This document shows, piece by piece, positions 57,794-64,000 of a stretch of 64,000 bases of DNA. Source of the stretch: an uncultured Lentibacter sp. Lineage in GTDB: Bacteria; Pseudomonadota; Alphaproteobacteria; Rhodobacterales; Rhodobacteraceae. The stretch's first letter is position 1; each line of letters begins with the position of its first letter. A model generated the notes under the pieces. The model was not told where the DNA came from. It saw nothing but the letters and a program-made list of their open reading frames with translations, and did not search any database. Both the position numbers and the translations under genes were made by a program. The stretch spans positions 496,001 through 560,000 of the forward strand of contig CANMGT010000001.1 of the NCBI GenBank assembly GCA_947497495.1, in the 5' to 3' direction.

Positions 57794-58566
57794 TGCGCAA
57801 ACATCTCCGGCCGAAAGAGAAATTGCTCAACCGAATGCCACCAGATCGAGATGATCAACGTGCTGAACAAAAACAGGAACACGAGGCCACCTGCCGTGAT
57901 CACCGGTGCGCCGACAAAGGCAACCATCAGCTGAGGCATCGCCCGATTAATAACGCCGAGCGTAAGATTGTAGAGAAGCGACATGACAAGGAAGGGCGCC
58001 GCTAACGTAAAGGCCAAGGCAAAACACTTCGCAACAAGTTTCCCCCCCCACTCGGCGAGCAGGCCAATGTTGAGCCCATTTGCCATTGGGAAGGCGTGAT
58101 AGGATGTGACGATTAGCTCAAGAACCTTGAGTGGCAGGCCCATGATCATTGCAAATGCCAGCCCGCTGATGACGAGAAAATGCCCGATCGCAGGCATTGG
58201 TTCGGCTGCCGCACCCGCAAAAAGCTGCGCGAGGGACGTGGCTTGCGCTGCCATGGAGCCCGCTGTTTGCAGTATTATCACCAGAAATCTGAGCGACAGA
58301 CCCACGAAAAGGCCCACGGTTGTTTCCAGAACAACTGTCGCCATGAAGCCGGAAGCCTGAGCAACTTGCAGCGCGGCCACGCCGACCACAGGCAGAGAGG
58401 CAACGACGAAGCAAAGTGCGAGAACTAGCTTAACACGCACTGGCACAACACGCTCGCCGATAGCCGGCATGAAGCCGACGATCGGCCCGACCCGCAAAAG
58501 GACGTAGAACCCTTGTTCGAGGAAACCGTTTCCGGCCTCCATCAGGGCCTGCAGGCTCGCGTTCAT
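57790..58566 (-). CDS. fliR: Flagellar export apparatus protein FliR
   Basis: 258-residue polytopic membrane protein of the export gate. Family blocks include LRVGPIVGFMPAIGERVVPVRVK, ETTVGLFVGLSLRFLVIILQTAG and VLELIVTSYHAFPM. It overlaps flhA and flhB by 4 bp each, giving a coupled flhA-fliR-flhB order. Confidence 0.94.
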   Translation of the reverse strand: MNASLQALMEAGNGFLEQGFYVLLRVGPIVGFMPAIGERVVPVRVKLVLALCFVVASLPVVGVAALQVAQASGFMATVVLETTVGLFVGLSLRFLVIILQTAGSMAAQATSLAQLFAGAAAEPMPAIGHFLVISGLAFAMIMGLPLKVLELIVTSYHAFPMANGLNIGLLAEWGGKLVAKCFALAFTLAAPFLVMSLLYNLTLGVINRAMPQLMVAFVGAPVITAGGLVFLFLFSTLIISIWWHSVEQFLFRPEMFAQ

Positions 58567-60647
58567 GCGGCCACCACTCCGACCAGTGCGGGATGCGCAT
58601 CAAGGCCGATTTCTTCATAGGAAAACACTGGAACGCTGATGCTTTTGGCCTTGGTCAAGGTGCGCAAGAACCGCCTCCTGCGCGACGACGTGACAATTGC
58701 CGCCGCCACACCCTGATGCTGGGCATGGTCAACTTTTTCGGCCAACCCTTCAGATAGTTTGTTAAAAAGCTCCGGCGGGAGCGCAACATCAAGCGCACCG
58801 CGTTCGGCGCCAATCTGATAGTTTTGAAAAGTATCTTCCCATTCTGGAGCCAGTTGGATGAGCGGAATAGTCCCGTCATCGCGCTTCAGGTTTGCAACCA
58901 GCTGAAAGCCAAGCCGCTGACGCACATGTTCGCAGATTGTATCAGGCTGCGCATTCACAGCGCGCGCTTCGGCGATAGCCTCCAAAATAAGTGGCAGATT
59001 CCTGATGGAAACCTGCTCTTCCAGCAAGAGCCGCAGAACACTGTGCAAGACATCGCGAGGGACCTTGTCAGGGATGAGTTCATCCAACAGCTTTCGGTTT
59101 GCTTCGTTGCGCACCGGGTCAGACAAATTGACCATCTCATCAAGAATTTTTCTGAGTGATTTGAGTGTCAGCAAGCGACTGAAGTTTTGCTTAACAACTT
59201 CAAGCATGTGAGTTGCCAGAACCTCACCTGGCGTTACAACGGTTAAGCCCTGCAAAACCAGATCATCGTGTTGCTCCGAACTAACCCATCGCGCGTCGGC
59301 ACCATAGACCGGCTCTTTCACGTCAATGCCTTCAGCTGAATTTAGCGCCTCGTGTTCGCTCCGCAGAACCAAAACTCTATCGGGATATAGCTTTGCCTGA
59401 GTTTGCGAAACGCCCTGAACATAAATATTGTAGGTTCCCTTTGGCAGCGCCGCGTTATCCGTCAGTCTGATTTCGGGCAGTATGAGGCCGAAGTGGCTGG
59501 CGACATGATTGCGGATATTTGCAATTCTCGCGTCTAGCCCAGTTCCCGCATCCAGTATCATGTCGACAAGATCAGGTGAAAATTCGACGCTCAAGTCATC
59601 CAGATCCAAAATGTCTCCAAGCTTGCGTTCAGCTGGTTGCATATCGCTATCAACTGGCGATGGAGCCTTGCTGGCTTGCGCTTTACGAGACTTGAACGTG
59701 AAAAATGTCGCTGCGGCCAGTATAGAAGCCCCGATCAAGAAGGGAACGAAAGGCAGGCCTGGAATGATGGCGAACAAGAACATCAGGAAAGCCACTGTTC
59801 CCAAGGCCGCCGGGTGACGGCCCAGCTGGCTAAGCAAGGCAAGGTCGGTCGCGCCCGTTGCGCCACCACGCGCAAGTAAAAGAGCTGAGGCGATTGAAAT
59901 GATCACCGCCGGAATTTGCGTTACAAGCCCGTCGCCAACTGTCAGAATTGCATAAGTTTCAAACGCACCGGAAAGCGGCATGCCGTGCACCGCGATCCCC
60001 ATCACCAGCCCAACCGCTAGATTCAGGAAGGTGATCAACAAGCCTGCAACAGCATCCCCTTTAACAAACTTTGACGCCCCGTCTAGCGAGCCAAAAAATG
60101 TTGTTTCGAGCTGCTCTCGTTCCCTCCGTTCTTTGGCTTCACGATGATCAATGGCACCCGCAGACATATCAGCGTCAATAGCCATTTGTTTGCCGGGCAT
60201 ACCATCAAGCGCAAAACGCGCGCCGACTTCTGCCATACGTGCCGCGCCTTTTGTGATCACCATGAAGTTCACGATAAGCAGCACGCCAAACACGACAAGC
60301 CCAAGATAAACATTGCCGCCCATCACGAAGTTGGCAAAGCCCTCGATAACGTCTCCGGCGGCGGAGGTGCCTGTGTGCCCCTGCCCGATTATCAGCTTTG
60401 TTGATGATACGTTGAGTGACAAACGCAGCATCAAAGACGCCAGCAAGATCGTCGGAAAAGACGAAAAATCCAGTGGCCGTTCGATAAAAAGTGTTACCGT
60501 AAATATCAGAATGGCAACCGCGAATGACGTTGCAAGGCCCATGTCCAAAACCCAAGCAGGCATCGGCAAAATCATCATGACGATGATCGCCATCAAGGCC
60601 AATGAGAGCAACACTGTCGGCTGGAAAAGTGACTCGAACTGCTTCAT
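58563..60647 (-). CDS. flhA: Flagellar export apparatus protein FlhA
   Basis: 694 residues, the normal length. Eight N-terminal membrane helices are followed by the FHIPEP-type signature (FVMGGNVYLGLVVFGVLLIVNFMVITKGA, ARFALDGMPGKQMAIDADMSAG), then the cytoplasmic domain that docks chaperone-substrate complexes. Overlaps the transglycosylase stop by 4 bp upstream. Confidence 0.96.
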   Translation of the reverse strand: MKQFESLFQPTVLLSLALMAIIVMMILPMPAWVLDMGLATSFAVAILIFTVTLFIERPLDFSSFPTILLASLMLRLSLNVSSTKLIIGQGHTGTSAAGDVIEGFANFVMGGNVYLGLVVFGVLLIVNFMVITKGAARMAEVGARFALDGMPGKQMAIDADMSAGAIDHREAKERREREQLETTFFGSLDGASKFVKGDAVAGLLITFLNLAVGLVMGIAVHGMPLSGAFETYAILTVGDGLVTQIPAVIISIASALLLARGGATGATDLALLSQLGRHPAALGTVAFLMFLFAIIPGLPFVPFLIGASILAAATFFTFKSRKAQASKAPSPVDSDMQPAERKLGDILDLDDLSVEFSPDLVDMILDAGTGLDARIANIRNHVASHFGLILPEIRLTDNAALPKGTYNIYVQGVSQTQAKLYPDRVLVLRSEHEALNSAEGIDVKEPVYGADARWVSSEQHDDLVLQGLTVVTPGEVLATHMLEVVKQNFSRLLTLKSLRKILDEMVNLSDPVRNEANRKLLDELIPDKVPRDVLHSVLRLLLEEQVSIRNLPLILEAIAEARAVNAQPDTICEHVRQRLGFQLVANLKRDDGTIPLIQLAPEWEDTFQNYQIGAERGALDVALPPELFNKLSEGLAEKVDHAQHQGVAAAIVTSSRRRRFLRTLTKAKSISVPVFSYEEIGLDAHPALVGVVAA

Positions 60648-61408
60648 GGGAAAACCCCCCTTGCCGCTCTTGTGATCAATGATCTGGGTTCATTGCCGGT
60701 CTCTCTCAAAAGGACGAGCGAGCCAGCAGAAACCGGCGACCCTTGAAACGTTAACAAAGGAAAGTGGTTTTCAGCCGAGCGGCTGTCGCGTTTCTTTAAC
60801 GATGTCACCTTCGCCTCAGGTGGCTTGGCTATGACTTGCGAAAGATGCTTCTTGTAGAGAGCTGTATAGCGCTTTGCATGTCGCGGAGTGCGAGAATGAT
60901 AGGCGCCTGCCGCGGCATCCCAGCTGCCCAATTCATTGTAGAGTTTTTTGAGAAACTTCGCGGCGTAATTTGCCCCTAAGGTAGGGTCGAACATCTCTTC
61001 AATTGAAGAAAATTCTTGGTGGTGCCAGCGATAGTTGATCTGAAAACAACCCACATCAAAACTGCGCGCGCCGCGTTTAAAATGTTTGTAAACATAGGCG
61101 CGGGCAGCATCATCTGTTTCAAACCAGACACCTTTACCCTCCATATTTACTGTCCACGGCCAAGGCCCGAAATGGCCATCGTATTTGCGGCCGGTTTCCG
61201 TACGGGTGATCGCTTGCAAAACTTCCGCCGGAACACCGCTTGTTTGCGCCGCACGTTGAGCTGCCAGTTCACAAACCTTCGTAGCGTTCGGCACCGCTCC
61301 TGCTGAAAACGTAGAAAGCAACAGCAAGCACAGAACCGAAGACCCTAGCCATATTCCGAAATACACATTTTTCTGTTTACGACATGCCGTTCTGACAACG
61401 TCGGTCAT
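60644..61408 (-). CDS. Lytic transglycosylase (SLT domain)
   Basis: 254 residues. A membrane or signal helix (about residues 17-38) precedes an SLT-type domain with catalytic Glu71 in ITRTETGR, then GCFQINYRWH and AAGAYHSRT, the usual SLT motif order. A GGAGG site precedes the ATG at 61408. It probably cuts peptidoglycan to let the rod pass, complementing the muramidase-lacking rod-binding protein. First gene of the transglycosylase-flhA-fliR-flhB group. Confidence 0.85.
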   Translation of the reverse strand: MTDVVRTACRKQKNVYFGIWLGSSVLCLLLLSTFSAGAVPNATKVCELAAQRAAQTSGVPAEVLQAITRTETGRKYDGHFGPWPWTVNMEGKGVWFETDDAARAYVYKHFKRGARSFDVGCFQINYRWHHQEFSSIEEMFDPTLGANYAAKFLKKLYNELGSWDAAAGAYHSRTPRHAKRYTALYKKHLSQVIAKPPEAKVTSLKKRDSRSAENHFPLLTFQGSPVSAGSLVLLRETGNEPRSLITRAARGVFP

Positions 61409-61522
61409 TGCAGTTCCTCCGCGCGTTCTGCGTTAGAAGAAATACTAGACTTCACACATTTAAATTTAGTTATCCCGAGAGGAAAAGCGCCCAATAAACA
61501 GCTGCTACCCAGCGGTTAGTTC

Positions 61523-63799
61523 CTAGTTCGCTTGCGATGCATCAGTAATTTCATGCCGCGCCAGAATATCGCCTATGGTTTGCCGTAGCGCATTGCTGTC
61601 CGCAAGTAACGCCCTGCCAGACGCCAACACTTTGCTCTCATCCGCATCAGTCGGCTTTTCTTGACTTAGAAAATTCTGTTCTGGTGCCCAATCTGATGAC
61701 TCAAGGGCCCGCAACTGGCTCCATTCCGAACCAAGCCACGCTTGCTCGGCAGCCAGCTCGTTTTCCCCGAGCATAGAGAATGAAAGTCGCGCGCCCTTGT
61801 GGTTGTCATCCAAAATGCGGGCGCGTGCGCGGAGTTCCTCTACTTTACGGCCGCTCAGGCCCAGAAGCTCTGCCTCAGCTTGCTTCGGGCGCCTTTGCTC
61901 AAGAGCAGCCTCAGCGCGCAACAAGCGGCGCGCTCGGCCAACGTTCCCGCTCGCTGCCGAGTCGAGGAATTTAGCTGCAACCTCTGGAAAACCAAACTCT
62001 ATCAGCCTGTTGGCGGCCAAGTTTTCTGTTTCCGGATCAAGCTCTAACCCAAGCTCCCTCACAGAAAACGAATACTTCAGGAAAGCGATGTCTTCCGAAC
62101 TTTCGGTGAGTGTTTCTAGAAAGTAGGACGCAGTCTGCTTGTCCGGAGGCAATTTGAATACTTCGCTCGCCTTCACAAGTTCTGAAAAGGCATCGTCAAA
62201 TTTGTGGGCACTGGTCAATGCAAGGATGTTTACGCGCGAAAGCTCGATACCTAGAGGATCCTTTCGGTATTCCGATGCGAATGCAACAGCGAGTTCTTGG
62301 TACCGGATGGGCACTGGTGTACCAGCCTCGATTAACGCGTCAATGTTGGCAACAATCGCTTTAGGCGCTTCCGCTCCATTCTTTTCAATCACATCCTCTA
62401 GCGCTTCTTGAGCTTCAGCTGCATTTCCATTCGCGATAAGTGCATCCGCCGTCACAAGTTTCACTGCAGGGTCTTCGCTGATCCGCCCGCGCTCCATGAG
62501 GCCTGTAAGCATATCTAGAAACGCCGGCGTGGCCGAACTGTCTGCTTTCAGATGATTATAAAGTGACGGGCCCATATGGGCGCGCAAACTAGGGGAAAGC
62601 GCTCCAAATGCGCGCAAAATCGCATCCTGATTCAGCGACTCATCTGCAGACCTGGGTTTCGAAGAAAGCGCCGCCCAAAGTGCCGCAGAGTTGTCGCAAT
62701 CGTGGTGCCAGCCTCCAACTGCGCCTTGGCCCAAATCGCCGCCTTCAACAATGCTTGCCATCGCTGGCAAGTGAGATAGGGAAGGTGGTAGCTCGACACC
62801 CTCCAAGGCTTGTCGGGCTTCAACCCCGAACCCGTAGTGGATGTATGTCTTTGCCAGATCGATAGCCACGTTCTCATTTCTCTTGTCAAATTCCCCTACG
62901 AGGGCGCGGCGCAGAGAGCCCACCCTGCCAGAAAAGTCGCCTCCGCCAGACCAGTTGTGCACATCAAGAATGTTGTCAGACATGCACCTTGCGCCACTCA
63001 CGGAAAACTTGGTTGGATTCTGTGACAGCAAATAGTCACGATCAGCGCTTGAAATCGCGCGCAGGTTTAGTCCCTTCGGATCGGGGATGATTGTGTGTTC
63101 AGTCTCAGGCTTCAAATTTTCAGGTGCTGCGTGCGACTCAACCGAACTCTTGGGCGTGATGGTGACATCCGCAGTATTCAATAAACCCTGCGAAGCTACT
63201 CGTGAAAACTGTTTCACCAGCTGTGTTTTGGTTTCCTGCAGTCGCTGGGCGGTTTCGCGAAGGTTTTCTTCTTGATTGCCAACTGAAACCGCCGAGAGCG
63301 CGATGTTTTCGGTGCTGGACATTGCCGCGGAGGCCTCGTTTGTAAACAAGGGAAGTTTGAAGTCGTCATCGGTAATGCTCTCCACTTGCTCAAACTGATC
63401 CGTCGTCGCTTCGGATGCAACTTTCTCAACCGGTTTTTCTTGCAATGGGTCGCCGTAAATATCGACGACAAGCATCTTTGGGCCTGCGTAAAAACTCTTT
63501 ACCTCGCACTCACAACCGAGGTCGACCACAAGCTCTGAAGGCGCATCGCCCACAGAGATTTCCAGAACTCTATTCGCACTCAATTTGTTTAGCGCGCCTT
63601 CAAGAAGATACTCTGCGCGGACGCCTTCAAGCACTAAGCGTAACTCATCCTCTTGTCTCACAGTCCACTTGAGCGGACGCGGGACATCAAGCACCAGTCT
63701 GGTAAAATTCGCATGCTCGCCACTACGTACTACAATAGGCTCAGCGGCTGCAGAAACCCCCAGAAAAACGGCAAAGAACAGCCAGGCCAGCAAGTGCAT
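61523..63799 (-). CDS. Large exported protein of unknown function, flagellar cluster (758 aa)
   Basis: 758 residues with a signal peptide (residues 1-19, ending AAAEP). Residues about 20-130 form a beta-rich segment like AMIN-type domains (FTRLVLDVPRPLKWTV, KMLVVDIYGDP); the rest is mostly alpha-helical with Ala/Glu/Leu repeats resembling TPR-like hairpins. I recognise no enzyme motif. The ATG at 63799 overlaps the stop of the upstream gene (TGATG) and a 114-bp gap separates it from the transglycosylase. It may be a motor- or assembly-associated periplasmic scaffold. Confidence 0.75.
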   Translation of the reverse strand: MHLLAWLFFAVFLGVSAAAEPIVVRSGEHANFTRLVLDVPRPLKWTVRQEDELRLVLEGVRAEYLLEGALNKLSANRVLEISVGDAPSELVVDLGCECEVKSFYAGPKMLVVDIYGDPLQEKPVEKVASEATTDQFEQVESITDDDFKLPLFTNEASAAMSSTENIALSAVSVGNQEENLRETAQRLQETKTQLVKQFSRVASQGLLNTADVTITPKSSVESHAAPENLKPETEHTIIPDPKGLNLRAISSADRDYLLSQNPTKFSVSGARCMSDNILDVHNWSGGGDFSGRVGSLRRALVGEFDKRNENVAIDLAKTYIHYGFGVEARQALEGVELPPSLSHLPAMASIVEGGDLGQGAVGGWHHDCDNSAALWAALSSKPRSADESLNQDAILRAFGALSPSLRAHMGPSLYNHLKADSSATPAFLDMLTGLMERGRISEDPAVKLVTADALIANGNAAEAQEALEDVIEKNGAEAPKAIVANIDALIEAGTPVPIRYQELAVAFASEYRKDPLGIELSRVNILALTSAHKFDDAFSELVKASEVFKLPPDKQTASYFLETLTESSEDIAFLKYSFSVRELGLELDPETENLAANRLIEFGFPEVAAKFLDSAASGNVGRARRLLRAEAALEQRRPKQAEAELLGLSGRKVEELRARARILDDNHKGARLSFSMLGENELAAEQAWLGSEWSQLRALESSDWAPEQNFLSQEKPTDADESKVLASGRALLADSNALRQTIGDILARHEITDASQAN

Positions 63800-64000
63800 C
63801 AGGCGGCCTCCTGCTTGAGTGCCTTCAGAGATTCTTCGAGGTCGCTAAAACTTGGTCGACAGTGTGATGGTGTATTTTGGCGCCCGACTTCAATGCAGAT
63901 GTTTGTGGCGTGATTGTGCAAATTGGCGACAAGTACCTCGCGAATTAGCTGGTAAAAATGCCCGTCTTCCTCTGTGACGTCTTTCACTTTTACCGAGAAA
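63799..64000 (-). CDS. Partial CDS at window end, unknown
   Basis: The frame is open from the right edge to a TGA at 63799 that overlaps the next gene's ATG. The visible 66 residues (ending SFSDLEESLKALKQEAA) contain FSVKVKDVTEEDGHFY and a Cys/His-containing middle. The start lies outside the window and the family is not recognised. Its translational coupling to the 758-residue gene suggests a shared flagellar role. Confidence 0.55.
   Translation of the reverse strand, partial: FSVKVKDVTEEDGHFYQLIREVLVANLHNHATNICIEVGRQNTPSHCRPSFSDLEESLKALKQEAA

Overview
The window looks like part of a chromosome from an alphaproteobacterium of the family Rhodobacteraceae, most likely the marine Roseobacter group. 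The reasons are the dnaA-dnaN-recF/gyrB replication block with an adjacent DUF2794 gene, the mutM-ubiE-ubiB block beside an enoyl-CoA hydratase, and flagellar genes of alphaproteobacterial type (flaF and flbT next to flagellin, a DUF1217 gene, CtrA-like TTAA-N7-TTAA sites). No rRNA, tRNA, CRISPR array, integrase or transposase was found.

Layout. 1-4206 (minus): a five-gene operon of unknown function, made of a coiled-coil TelA-like protein, two tiny membrane proteins, a 385-residue protein and an AAA+ ATPase cut by the window edge. 4401-7113 (plus): a Cys-type sulfatase, its formylglycine-generating enzyme, and a two-helix ion-channel-like protein with an altered selectivity filter. 7153-11285: glutathione-dependent formaldehyde dehydrogenase, an I78-type inhibitor lipoprotein, cytochrome c', tgt and an ArsR-type regulator. 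11467-18751: gyrB (plus), then DUF2794, recF, dnaN, dnaA and rpsT (all minus).

18752-37640 is an accessory block between rpsT and the enoyl-CoA hydratase/mutM/ubiE/ubiB housekeeping genes. It carries a MacAB/DevBCA-like export system (minus), a BTAD-type regulator, and a nine-gene plus-strand operon (26083-35262). The operon encodes a P450, a split PEP-synthase-like kinase pair, two HD-domain phosphohydrolases, an aldehyde dehydrogenase, a short-chain dehydrogenase, a [2Fe-2S] ferredoxin and a ferredoxin reductase. Its content matches the Corynebacterium glutamicum cre system for p-cresol/alkylphenol catabolism, in which the phenol is phosphorylated, the alkyl side chain is oxidised by the P450, and the phosphate is then removed. 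This is the most interesting system in the window. Two degenerate copies of one repeat lie in opposite orientation near the two ends of the block (about 19275-19420 and 35535-35645). An epoxide-hydrolase-like gene and a hemolysin III family gene close the block.

37660-44657: enoyl-CoA hydratase, mutM, ubiE, ubiB, then a YjbH/YjbF-like envelope polysaccharide pair. 44664-64000: a flagellar cluster with flgD, fliK, rod-binding protein, flgN, flagellin, flaF, flbT, DUF1217 gene, fliI, flgB-flgC-fliE-fliQ-flgF-flgG-flgA-flgH-fliL, a FliJ-like gene, flhB, fliR, flhA, a lytic transglycosylase, and a large unknown protein. It is arranged as divergent operons with CtrA-like sites in the shared intergenic regions. 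Overlapping start and stop codons (ATGA, GTGA, TTGA, TGATG) are common and suggest translational coupling.

All assignments come from reading motifs and context by eye; no database search was run.
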